DNA of 64,000 nucleotides, taken from Pleurotus djamor (Eukaryota; Basidiomycota; Agaricomycetes; Agaricales; Pleurotaceae). The number at the start of each line of letters is the position of its first letter. Position 1 is the first letter of the stretch. The DNA is taken from contig JAPEVF010000034.1 of the NCBI GenBank assembly GCA_029747585.1, forward strand, positions 105,823 through 169,822. Reading direction: 5' to 3'. Below, one piece after another: positions 33,453 through 44,276 of this stretch. The notes beneath the pieces were generated by a model. The model was not told the origin of the DNA, did not search any database, and worked only from the letters and a program-made list of their open reading frames with translations. The translations under genes and the position numbers were made by a program.

Positions 33453-35272
33453 TTACTGTGCCATACCGTACCAGATTGAGTTGGTACTGTAAGCAGTATC
33501 CCTGTTTCCCCCTGGTTGGCTGGGTAGGTTGCGAGGGGGTCTAGCTTCCGGCATAGGTCCAGCGCTCCCATCTGCACTGCAATCCGTTGGTACACCCGTC
33601 GTGGCCGTAAAAGGTGCCGGCGAGCTTGGTTCCCCAGAATCCCCACCATAGCCGTTGTTGCTGGGTTTTTCTGGCAACGTCAGCGGTGTCACGGAAAAGG
33701 CTTGTTGAGGTGCGGTGGGCGAGACTGGGGGAGTGGGGATATCCGCTGGGGGGATGGGGAATAGAGCAGATAAGGTTAGGGAAGCGGTAGGGTCTACGGG
33801 GACGTCGGGGAATCCACGAGCTCGACGGTGACCAAGGTTCAGTCTAGGCATCATTGTTTGCTGGGGGACAGAGAGCATGGATGTACTCGTCGTTGGCGAT
33901 GACGGGAGGATGGAGGAGGCTCGTCGTCCGAAGGAGAGTTGAGACCCCCTTGCTGGGGGGAGGACCGAAGATGTGGACATACTACGACTGTGTGCGTAGT
34001 CCTTCATCACTGCGATATCCAGAATTTGTCGTAGGTCAACAGTGGAGATTGATGACCGCCCAGCTGACCCTGAGTCAATCGACATGATTCTGGATTTACT
34101 ACCGATGGTTGCCTGGTTGGAAGAACTGTAACTGCCTGCGATGCTCCCACTCTTCGAGGAAATCGTGGAAACGTTTACCCAGGAAGAGAGGGTTGACCGA
34201 GGGCTGGTAATCGATGCGGTGTATTTCTCCGAGACGTAAGGGGGATTTACGACGTATCCGGGGTCGAATGTGGCGGTTGGGGGTGTTGGGGGTAGTTTCT
34301 CGCTGTTCCAGTTGGCAAGGGGAGCTTCGAGGTACATGGTTTCCTGACGGCTTCGTCTGCGACGGCGGTCGCGGATGACGTAGATCAGCATCAAGACAAC
34401 GACCAACACAATCAAGCCGGCTGCCCCAGCAATGATGCCAATAATCGCCTCCCTACGTGAGTTGTCAGCGAGTGGCATATATGTTCCGAAAAATAGACAT
34501 ACCTTGATAACCCGCTGGCCGCTGGAAGCGAGTCTGTCATGTTTGTGTTGCCAACCATCTCATTGGGGTTGATATAACCCTCAGTTGTTGGTCCAACGGT
34601 CATGCATTGGGCATCGGTGGAGTTGTCGCCCCCGATGGTAAACAGTTTGGTGACCTCGGAGTGCCCGCTGTTGTCTGTGATCAAGAGAACCGCTTCCTGT
34701 CCGTAAGCGCCATTCAACATGTAAGTGGCCCGATTCTCTTCGGGTCCCGACGAAACCTGTTGGAGTGGGAAGGATGATCCCTGAGCGACGACCAACTGGA
34801 CGATTGGAGGTTCTTGTGTTCCATTGTAGAGCACGGAAAATGTCTGGCACTGGGTCAACTGATCCAGCCCTTCCACGAGGAAATGACTGAACATTTCTGT
34901 TACGGGTGGCAGACAGGACGTAGCATTCGTCGTGGAGGGGGACACAGTAGTGATATTAGAAGTGACACTGGTTCCATTCCCCCAGGGGTCGTCAAGAAGG
35001 GCGATAAATTGCGAACCAGCGGGTAAAGGCAGAAACGAAACGGTGGTGTCGGTGAGCGGAGTCGAGACAGATATCGGGATTGGCTGAGAGGACTCGAGGG
35101 GAAGAACGGTAAGTCTTGCCTGAATGACCTGGGCTAGATCCTGTCCGCTAAATGAGATGTTGACCTGACCGCATTGTTCCACGTTTGAAAAAGTTATGTT
35201 CATGAACGAGAAAGCGGCCTGCGGTCCCCAAGTTGCAAATGCGACCAAAAGAAAGAAGAAAGACCAAGTCAT
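33453..35272 (-). CDS. Signal-peptide single-pass membrane glycoprotein, unknown function
   Basis: Exons 35272-34503 and 34452-33453 join in frame (one 50-nt intron) to about 589 residues. The N-terminus is a signal peptide (about residues 1-20, Phe/Leu-rich). An extracellular Ser/Thr-rich domain of about 235 residues carries many N-x-S/T sites. One transmembrane helix (about residues 260-281, Ile/Val/Leu-rich) is followed by a stop-transfer run of basic residues (RDRRRRRSR). The cytoplasmic tail of about 300 residues is Ser/Pro-rich and disordered. This architecture is typical of fungal wall-sensor or mid2-like proteins, but no domain identifies it. It shares a 408-bp divergent spacer with the BCKDH E1 alpha gene. 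Confidence 0.75.
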
Positions 35273-35680
35273 TGGCAGCTAAGGTAGTAAAAGAAAGTTT
35301 TTCAAGCTTGGAACATAAGATGAAGAAACCGCCGTCAACGGGGAGGACGAAATGGACTGGCCAAAGGAGAAATCGAAGAGGGAAGAGAAGAGGGAGTCGG
35401 AGAGGTCGAAGGGCCAGTCAAAAAGGATTCGGGGGTATTTTACGCATATCATTTTTCTCTCAGCGCAAGCCCTCTTCGCATAAAAGTATGTGATGGGCCA
35501 ATGATCTGGTCATTTCAACCGCCCCTTGCTAGGTTGCTATGCCCCTGAGCCTTCGATCAGACCGCCTCGACGACATACCCGATTGGGACAGAACCACGCG
35601 TGACCTCTCGGATCCTCCTTCGCGCCAACCAAGTCCACCGGTCTTACAATGGATCTTGTCATTCTCTCTCTTTTACCACC

Positions 35681-37602
35681 ATGATCCGACCAGCCTCCTC
35701 CATCGTTCGCCGCGTCGTGCAGACGAGAAACTTTGCGTCCGCTGCCCAGAATGACCACGGACACCTCCCCCACACACATTCTCCCATCGTTACCAAACTC
35801 CAGTTCTTCAACTCCGTTAATGGCGACGGAAAGCAGATACCCACGTTCCGTATTCTTGACGGCGTAGGAAAACCTCTAGACGGAGCTGAGGTTCCCGAAG
35901 TCAGCTTAATGATCCCTTCCTAATTCAAAGGGCTAACGTACTATGTCTCTAGATTGACAAGAATTTGGCTCGAAAGATGTATGTTTCAGACTGCTTCTGC
36001 TCGTGATCGGTGATTTGACGCGGTGAAATAAGCTACGAGAACATGCAGCTTCTGCCAACGTTGGATAATATCCTCTATAACGTCCAGCGACAAGGCAAAA
36101 TATCGTTCTATGTACGTATTCCATGTCAATCTTATCAGCCCTTCTTATCATAGCTGTTCCTACAGATGACCTCTGTAAGAGCATTGTTTGCTCACGCCCC
36201 ACTAAGCTAAACCTAAGATTGTTGCTAGCATGGCGAGGAAGCTACCATCGTAGGTTCTGCGGCTGCTCTCGAAATGGATGACGAGTAGGTGTTTCTCCGG
36301 AATTCCTTCGTCGGTTGTTTCCTGACCTTTGCGAAGAGTTTTAGGTCCGTTGAACGAGGATCTACTTTGCGTCGCCCCATTTAATTATGTTCCCAGGTCA
36401 ATACCGTGAGATGGGCGTACTCCTTTGGCGAGGGTAAGCTCTATCCCCGCGCGGTGGTTGCTACCCACATTTGACCAATGATATAGCTTCACACTGGACA
36501 ATGTCATGGCTCAGTGCTTTGGAAATGAGGAAGATATCTGTGGCAAGGGCAGACAAATGCCGGTCGTATGTGTCTTTTCCTTTTTAGGTTTATCATCGCG
36601 TTAATCCCGTATCTTCAGCATTTTGGATCTCCTGCACACCATTTCCACACAATCTCTTCGCCTTTAGCAACTCAAATCCCTCAAGCTGCTGGCGTAGCGT
36701 ATGCCCTACGTCGAGATCCTTCAAGACGTGCGCGCTCTATAGCCGCATGTTATTTCGGTGAAGGGGCCGCCTCAGAGGTCAGTTCAATTACCCTTATTTC
36801 TCACACAATACCGATTGTCGGATTTATAGGGTGACTTCCACGCTGGTCTCATGCTCGCTTCCACGATCCCCTCGCCAGCACTATATATAGCTCGTAATAA
36901 CGGGTTTGCTATCAGTACTCCGAGTTCGGAACAGTACTATGGCGACGGTATCGCTAGTCGAGGACCTGGATATGGTATTCATACTATTCGAGTAGATGGT
37001 AATGATGTACTCGCTGTTCTGAGCGCTGTTAGGGAAGCCCGCAGAAGATGCCTCAGCGAAGGTCGGGCGGTTCTCATTGAGGCGATGAGCTACAGGTATG
37101 TTGCTTTTGATAACAATAAGAGCGTCGTACTGAGTGCTTCTGCGCAGAGTTGGACATCACTCGACGTCAGATGACTCGTTTGCGTACCGCGCACGTTCCG
37201 AAGTCGAAGATCGCAAGCGTATAGATAACCCGATAGCTCGATTCCGTCTATTCATGGAATCCCAAGGGTGGTGGGACGCAGATGCAGAGGAAGAGCTGAA
37301 GGACAGGTTGAAGGCCGATGTGATGAAGGCCTTTAGACGAGCTGAATCGCTTCCTCGTTGTGAACTCAAGGACCTGTTCACTGACGTGTATGGTGGTGAA
37401 GAGCCTTGGAACATTGTGAGTTCTTGCTGGCTTCCTCATGGCGGTATCTAAACTTGACTTCTTATCTATCGTCTCTTTATAGAAAGAACAAAGAGAGGAA
37501 CTGACAGCTTTGTTACGCAAGTATGGCAACGACTGGGAACCTTGGAAGGCAGAGCTATCTCGATTCAAGAACAAGGGGCAGGAGTTGATGGACAGCAAGT
37601 GA
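35681..37602 (+). CDS. BCKDHA: Branched-chain 2-oxoacid dehydrogenase E1 subunit alpha
   Basis: Twelve exons (35681-35899, 35953-35978, 36033-36111, 36166-36174, 36229-36284, 36337-36344, 36397-36433, 36487-36565, 36619-36777, 36830-37095, 37148-37415, 37483-37602) join in frame to about 441 residues. The Arg-rich start ([11 protein letters not shown]) fits a mitochondrial presequence. Landmarks are D-E-V-L-G-Q-Y-R-E-M-G, G-R-Q-M-P-V-H-F-G, the thiamine-diphosphate loop G-E-G-A-A-S-E-G-D with [10 protein letters not shown], and the regulatory loop [12 protein letters not shown], whose serine is phosphorylated in mammals. The enzyme decarboxylates the 2-oxoacids of Leu, Ile and Val in the mitochondrial matrix and needs a beta subunit, E2 and E3, none of them here. 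Two micro-exons of 9 and 8 nt are needed to keep the conserved reading. Confidence 0.94.
36166..36174 (+). other. BCKDHA: 9-nt micro-exon in BCKDH E1 alpha
   Basis: A TACAG acceptor and a GTAAGA donor bracket exactly three codons (M-T-S), completing the conserved F-Y-M-T-S-H-G-E-E sequence between exons 3 and 5. Confidence 0.88.
36337..36344 (+). other. BCKDHA: 8-nt micro-exon in BCKDH E1 alpha
   Basis: The eight bases AGTTTTAG sit after a GAAG acceptor and before a GTCCGT donor. Together with two bases upstream and two downstream they restore D-E-V-L-G-Q-Y-R, the conserved family sequence. No other join tried in this 112-bp interval keeps that frame. Confidence 0.8.
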
Positions 37603-37879
37603 TATTTGCATATTGCATATGTATGACATTTATCATAGATCAATTGCTAATGACGCCTGAGGCCTGATGGTGGCCTCCAATCCATTGATGTTGCGTATCC
37701 TCGTGATGCGCGTTGCGAGTCTTGAGAGTTTACAAGACATACCATCAATTCACGCGCCTCAGAAACGTCTCACGATCACCACGACCACTACAACGACTTT
37801 CTCTTCAGGCGTCGAACGTTGAACGTTTGAATGCCAATAGTTCAACTTCGTGAACAGCTGTAGTGACATCGCCCAGAAA

Positions 37880-39082
37880 ATGTCGAACCTCTTGTTGTTC
37901 ATGTCCTTCATCCTGGGTGCAGGCTCATTTCTCGTCGGAATCTTACCTTTGTCTTTTGTCTTTTCCAGTATGTTCAATTTGAGTCTTGACGAATATGCAG
38001 TAGCTTATTTACTTATTAGAAAACGCCGTAAGCCTTCTTTCTACGCTAGGCACTGGTCTTTTGGTTGGGACGGCGCTTGGTGTCATTATACCGGAGTTTG
38101 TGTGCTTTCCTTCTTCAAGTTCAGGAACCATAAGCTCATACTACCAGAGGTGTTGAAACTGTAGTCGCTGCAAGCAGAAAAGATGGCGCCACATCAGAAA
38201 TACCGACCTCGACCATTGCATTGTCTCTGCTCTCTGGTTTCGTCCTGATGCTTGTGGTCGAGCAAGTTCTTCACTCCGGCCACGGGCATAGCTCAGTCTC
38301 GCTACACGGTGCTAGCTCTGGTACCGTGGAGTTTGACGCGGAACTGGGGGAACTGGAACGCGAGCAGGGACCAAGCCGACGCTCTCATTCGCGTTCGAAC
38401 TCCAATGGCAGTGAACACGTACCAGAACAATCACAATTAGGACGATTCAAAGCTTTGCCACTTACTCTCGGTCTTTTCGTCCACGCATTAGCTGATGGAT
38501 TAGCCCTTGGTGCCTCGTTCTTGCCCACAAATTCAAATGAATCGTCTGGGACCCCTTCCTCAGAACTTTCTCTTGTCGTCTTTCTAGCCCTGCTAGTGCA
38601 TAAAGGTGATTACTACATGAATTCATTTTCTAGTCCTTCACTGATCGCCGTGGACCATCTGTTCATCCCGTAGCTCCGACCGCCCTAGCGTTGACGACGT
38701 CCCTTCTGGCAACATCCCTGCCTCGCGCCGAATGCAGAAAGCATCTAGCTTTGTTCAGTGCATCAACGCCCATAGGAGCCATCATGTCCTATTACCTGAT
38801 CTACAACCTTGGCTTGGGGTCAGGTCATGATTGGACTGGTCCGGCCTTATTATTTTCCGTGAGTCTTTTCTTCTTTTTTCCCCCGAAGGTTTGTTCATGG
38901 AACCTTCTTCCTGTCAGGGCGGTACTTTTCTGTACGTCGCAACAGTCTTGCAGCCAGTCTCGGGGGACGCATCCCACAAGGAAGAGATGTCTAGTATGGC
39001 ACGGGTGATCCTCATTTCCGTTGGGATGTTCATACCCTTTACCCTCGGTGCTTTGCTGGGGCATGGGCATGAACATGCCTAA
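37880..39082 (+). CDS. ZIP family zinc transporter (ZIP9-like)
   Basis: Exons 37880-37967, 38020-38095, 38148-38605, 38674-38858 and 38918-39082 join in frame to about 323 residues. The protein has about seven or eight hydrophobic helices. A cytoplasmic loop carries H-S-G-H-G-H-S and Ser-rich acidic sequence. Helix IV has the ZIP metal-site pattern H-A-L-A-D-G-L-A-L-G-A-S and helix V has V-H-K-A-P-T-A-L-A. The C-terminus ends G-H-G-H-E-H-A. ZIP proteins move zinc or iron into the cytosol; the order and spacing fit the SLC39A9 branch found in Golgi or plasma membrane. It is read in the same direction as BCKDH E1 alpha, 277 bp downstream, and converges on the aquaporin gene with 223 bp between stops. 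Confidence 0.92.
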
Positions 39083-39305
39083 CTTTTTGGTGGTGGTTTC
39101 TTTGCAGTCCCGACCATACATAAACAAATCGACAACCAACTCGACTTCTTATAAACAGAGCTATGGATACATCATTAATATTTGTACTGCAAACCACTTC
39201 CTTAGACATTGTCGTCGGCTGGATGAGTAGAACGTTGTATGACCTTCTGTTGGCGACTGCAATCGGGTCAGCTTCGGCTGAAAGCAGTAGGAACAAGGAA
39301 TATGC

Positions 39306-40525
39306 TCACGGCCGATTGATCAAACTTTCCTTGCCTTTGAACATAAATATATCATAAAATACCGTCCCGAGTTGGGCCCCGACGATTGAACCAGCAACAG
39401 GACACCAAAGCCAATAATGACTAGAGAAGCGAGAGAAATTAGCGGAGAGCAGCTAGGCTTAGAGAAATCACTCACTTTCGGAAAGTGAATACGTCCTTCC
39501 CATAGCCCACCATAGCAGTCAACAGACGGGGACCGAGATCGCGGGCAGGATTGATAGCGTAACCTAAATGACTCATGAGAGACCCGTCGCACTGAAATGT
39601 AGTAAAATGCCAATATCCTGACCTGTCTGCATCCCCAGAGAGGCACCGATTCCAAGAATTAGTAGAAATAGAACGAGCGGCGCGAGGCCTGCTGGTGGCG
39701 GACAATTCCTTTGATCACCAATTGCGAGCACCACGACGAGAAGTACCGCAGATGCTAGCACTTCGGAGAAAAAGCACGACACATTGGTGAGATAATCCAG
39801 CTGGCATCAGAGGTGAGCTTTGTTTCAAGTCGTGTTGGGCAGATCGTACCGCATAAGTTGAGAAAAGACCGGCTGTATTGAGTGTGCGGACTCCTTCACC
39901 GCCCTCAAAGATATCGATGGCATGGAAATAGTTCGCATACACTAGGGCAGCTCCGACAACACCGCCCATCACCTGGGCGAAGATGTATGCAGGAACCTTG
40001 CGCCAAGGAAAGCCTCTCCAAGTGGCCAAAGCGAGCGTCACCTACGAANTGCGGATCTTGGTTTCAGACGACCTTAGCGATGCAGCTGAATTTAGCTGCG
40101 ACTCACAGCGGGATTGATATGGCCGCCCGAAATACCACCTGATACCCAGACACCCATTGCCGTACCGATTGCCCAACCAAAGTTGATAGACATCCAATCC
40201 TACGAATTGCCGTTAGCACTCCAAGTTGTTGAATAGGGTGATTGAGAGGGCGTACCCCTTTCGGCGAACTGGCTACGCCAGTAACGCTGGAAAGAACGAC
40301 TTGACAATTTACACCATTCCCGAAGATGATGAGGATTGCAACACCCAGAAATTCGGCGAATGGCTCATGAATTGCGTCTCTTTATGGGCAATGAGGGGAC
40401 GGGTAAACGGATCACTAATCGAAGCGAACCCACCTCCATTTTGCCCACCATGTCTGTTGTACAACAGGAAATTCTTTGGGGAGTTCGTCCCAGTGCTGGG
40501 AAGACGCACTCTTAGTCGAAGACAT
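39306..40525 (-). CDS. Aquaglyceroporin (MIP family channel)
   Basis: Seven exons (40525-40434, 40379-40256, 40199-40107, 40041-39850, 39800-39623, 39563-39476, 39420-39306) join in frame to about 293 residues. After a short polar N-terminus rich in Trp, helix 1 begins at [10 protein letters not shown]. The two half-helix pore motifs are intact: G-H-I-N-P-A-V-T-L-A and [12 protein letters not shown]. The Asp after the second N-P-A-R is typical of glycerol-conducting members rather than strict water channels. Six transmembrane helices can be placed. It should carry glycerol and water across the plasma membrane. The first intron uses a weak AAAG acceptor; that join rests on phase and family conservation. 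Confidence 0.92.
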
Positions 40526-41164
40526 GNAGTGCAGCAGGGGAGAGGAGGGGAGAAGTTTCAAGGAGAGGTTCTCTCNTTCTATTATAACAGGAAGAGGACC
40601 ATGTGGGTGACCATTGATTGAAGGAGAACGATGGTGTCGGTGTGATTAACCGGGAGTGGGGAATGCGATCAGCATTATGTTTCTCGGGCTCAGGCAGCGT
40701 TCTAGCCCGAACCAAAGCTAAGCGACAGTGAATGGGCGTCCGCTCAAGGTGGAAGGAATGGAGTTGGCATCACGAGGAAAGCAACAAATGCTCAGCGAGG
40801 GTGTGCTACACCCGTACAAAGTGTAGAGGAATACATCTAGTATGGCATCTTGAGAAACACGGAGCTTGATCCCATGATTGTTGATGTCGTTGCGGGGCAG
40901 TCTGGAGTATCTCCGTATGCAGTTTTGTGGAACTGGAATTGGAACGCGAAATCAGAACTTACTTCCTCATAGCCAAGCAAACACTCACGCTGTTGCTGAG
41001 CGTCAACAGGCCAATTCAGTCATGAAAACCACGGACTCACAAACGAAGCGTGCATTTATTCAGCGGTCATGAACTATCACGGTGCAATTGAGACGATGGG
41101 CAGTACTTCTAAGTGATGTTCGACAGCGGAACGAGCTCCCATGGTTTGCTTTTGCCCATGTGGG
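40526..41164. other. Intergenic region without supported gene
   Basis: This stretch lies upstream of the aquaglyceroporin start and near the uncertain 3' end of the GCFC-like gene. It will hold the aquaglyceroporin promoter and 5'UTR and the GCFC-like 3'UTR. No open frame over about 65 codons has coding character. Terminal coding exons of the GCFC-like gene could extend into 41077-41164. Confidence 0.4.
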
Positions 41165-44100
41165 TCATAATGCTTCGAATTGATGTTCGAGGGACAAATG
41201 GGACGAGCTTGGTAGGANGTGTGAGACACACGCCAAACCCTCCAGATAGTTGGAATAAACCACACCATCGTTTTGCCTCNGATCGATCATGCACACATTT
41301 GATGGAAGCTCTTGGGGACCATTGTTACTATGGACCGCAGTGAAGGACTGAAAGAAAAGCATACCACGTCGTGAAGAGNAGGGATAGGTCCTCTCATTGA
41401 CAGTATACATACGGACAACTAATATGTGATGTTCAACATGCGTTTGGTGCTCATTGAGATAAGATCTTGCGGCAGCAACTGTACGACCTAACTGCAGGGT
41501 CAGAAAACAAGGCGTCCTGACCGAGAGACATAACATACCTTGTGCAACNCAGCAGATCCTCCAACCTCCCAACCCGATTCTGCGATTGTTCGAATACAGC
41601 CGTCTACGAGGCGTGTCACCATTGCACCAGCGCCGAAAACCTCTCCGGTGAACTTGCGCCATCTCAATAGATTACGAACAAGTTTGATGCGTCTTGCCAG
41701 AAACCGCGACCGCGCTGGTATCGATTCGGGGTCGAACGATGGAGCAGCAGGGGGAGCATCCTTACCACGAGCCATGAGCTCTTCAGCGTAGTCAATTTCA
41801 CGTTCGAAGACAGTATATACGGATTTCACTAGCATCTATGGTTGTCTTTAGACGAGTTCTAAAAAAGCAACAGACTTTGAAAAACGGACCTGGAACTTNG
41901 CGTTAGTACGCTCCACGCTGATTTCAATTTCTTCCGCCAAATCAATGATTCGACGGACGTGGTTTGAGGAGTAAACGTCCAATGCACCGTTTTCGATGAT
42001 CTTGCAGATGCGGGGTATGATAGCAGTGGAAACCATGGCGGAGACGAGATCCCCATCAGGCCCAAGATCTCTCTCAAGGTCTTCAGGGTCTCCAGGACGG
42101 GAGTAGTCATACAAGCTCTTATACCACTTGAAAGCATCCAGACCNCGAGGTTGCTAGAATGAATGGATAAGCCNNACAGTCTGAATAAATTCAAGAATCA
42201 AATACCTGGATGACATCCCAGCCGACGATCTCCAACCTCACCCAGAACTCCCAAGCACCAACAAGACCAAGACCACCCCAAGCACCGACGTAGCTGTCGC
42301 CATATTTGTCCCGCCACTCACCCCACCAGGGACTTTTGGCTGGATCTTTGAATTCTGCGGCACGAACGTCTGAAAGCACACCAGCTTTCCGATCCGTCAG
42401 TTCGGAGGAAGCGGATTGGTANGACTCATACTCTTGNGGAGCAAGCGAAGAGTCTGTGGAGTAACCCTCTTCTTCTGCAGCGGCCCGTCGTCTGGCGCGT
42501 CGAGCTAAACGTGCGGCTCTACGCTCTCTTCGTAATACACCAGGGGGCGTGTCGCGACCAAATTCGTCCGTTACCTTCGTAGACTCGTCGACGGGTATTA
42601 GGTTGCGACCAAGGAGGGTAGCATAGTCATCTTCATCATCGGAACGCCGGCGGTCCGTAATGACTTGCTGTCGTTGTTTCAGGAGGTTGATTTGTGCTTC
42701 TTCAAGTTGTTCAAGTTGAGGATACTGACGGATGGTGAGTAAAATGGCGAAAGGGAAATTCGTGACAAACCTTTTCATCAAGGAAACTGGCGACTCCTTC
42801 GACCCAACTATGGAACGCACCGAACCAGCTACGCTTGAGTTNAGCTTTGTCTACCATGTCTCTGAGTTCCTTTTCCCGTTCGTCTACCTCTTGCCGCTCC
42901 TTAGCGATAGCATCGAGGGACGCGGTGCTTTGTGCATGGGATAGAGTGAGCTGTGCCAATGATTCTGCGAGGCGTGCGAGAGCCGGAGGCAAGGAGGGAA
43001 CTTGNTTGACAGTAGGTACTGATGATGGAAATCAGACGAAGACGGAATGAGGAAGAAAAGGGAGAAGCNACTTACTGGGCGAAGGCTTATAGACACGCTT
43101 TGTGGCTTTCTGGTTGTCAACGTCCANACCAGTGTGGCCTCCTCTTCGGAGTTGTTCTTGCTCCCATTCCATGGTTTCATCATCCTCTTCCTCGCTGCTG
43201 TAATGAACAAATGNATCCAAATAGAAGATTAAGAAAACGTACGCNTCAGCAATCATCTCTTGCATGGCATCCCTTCGTTTGTTGGCCTCGGCCTTGCGGG
43301 ACTTCTTGCCCAGCGCAATGCGCTCTTTAGCACTTGTGTATTCGGCAAACTCTAAATAANGGNAAGCGTCAACAACATACTCNGCAGCGAGAAGCGGAAG
43401 GGTATACCATCATCGCCTTCACCAAGTTCGTCCTCTTCCCTCACGAGACGACTCTCAGGATGTGGCCCTTGATCCTCAGCACGTCGGGTCACCGAAAGTG
43501 ATATATAATCACCATTTGGATCAGTGGTTCGAAGCCGTTCTCGCTTCTCCTTCGCATTTTTTATCGTGGCTTCGGCTGGGATAGCTGTGTCTGTCTCTAT
43601 TTCAAATTTGAGGACTCGTGTCATTGGAGGGCACTAATCACTCACCAAAAATATCGACAGTTTGTATCGTAGTATAGGCACCGTCAACATTCATGGCGGA
43701 TGACTCCTCCTCAGTCACGATAGGTTGTGGCCTAGAGGATGGGGTGCTGGCCTTCAACTGGGAAAGATAGTTTGCATCGTATGTAGGACGATCATTTGAA
43801 GCGAGGGTCTGAGATAGACTAGCAACATTGTCAATATATCGAAGACTCCCAAAGCGTTGCCTGTTACCGCACCTTGAAGGCGCTACATTGCGACCCAGCG
43901 ATAGTTTCTGACTCAGGTTCGATTTCTTCACCTTGAATACCTCCTCCCCTCCTTCCTACCCCCATATCATTAGGACACCATTCTGAAGGGCAAGTGAAAC
44001 GCAAACCTCATCGTCGCCGCCAAAGCTAAGTCGCGCCTTGGGCTTCGCGCGCTTTTTCAATTTCGCAGCAAGTGTGCTTGGAGAGTCCGAGGTAGCATCA

Positions 44101-44183
44101 TTTTCAGGCTCGGTGGGGGATTGTTGTCTTGCTCGTTGGGTCGCTTTGGACTTGCGTTTGAAGATGACGGGGGCTTCAGACAT
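41165..44183 (-). CDS. GCFC/PAXBP1-like splicing-associated protein (3' end uncertain)
   Basis: The start at 44183 opens M-S-E-A-P-V-I-F-K-R-K-S-K with a basic, acidic-Ser N-terminus. The E-E-V-F-K-V-K-K-S motif typical of PAXBP1/GCFC proteins appears after the first intron. Further exons carry L-G-K-K-S-R-K-A-E-A-N-K-R-R-D-A-M-Q, M-E-W-E-Q-E-Q-L-R-R-G, a coiled-coil segment (about 42720-42990), a helical region with E-E-A-Q-I-N-L-L-K-Q-R, and the conserved C-terminal GCFC region (about 41500-42120) with W-Y-K-W, A-M-V-S-T-A-I-I-P-R and R-R-I-I-D-L-A-E-E. Members of this family associate with the intron-lariat spliceosome (TFIP11-GCFC2 type) or with Pax proteins in animals. At least nine exons are visible. 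Beyond 41500 I could not fix the last exon: the frame stays open to a stop at 41165, but a spliced end near 41077 is also possible. Ambiguous bases are scattered through it. Confidence 0.72.
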
Positions 44184-44276
44184 GCAGAGCGTGACACAGA
44201 TCACGGGGTGTGACCGTGAGCTCAAAACCCCTGAGAATTGGGGACATTCCCACGGTAACGCACTTAAATCGTGACC
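44184..44276. promoter_or_regulatory. 93-bp divergent promoter, GCFC-like / Rad60-like
   Basis: Only 93 bp separate two divergent start codons, so transcription of both must start here or inside the leaders. The spacer contains a short inverted repeat GGGACATTCCC (44241-44251) and a CCACGG block. No named factor site can be assigned. Confidence 0.6.
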
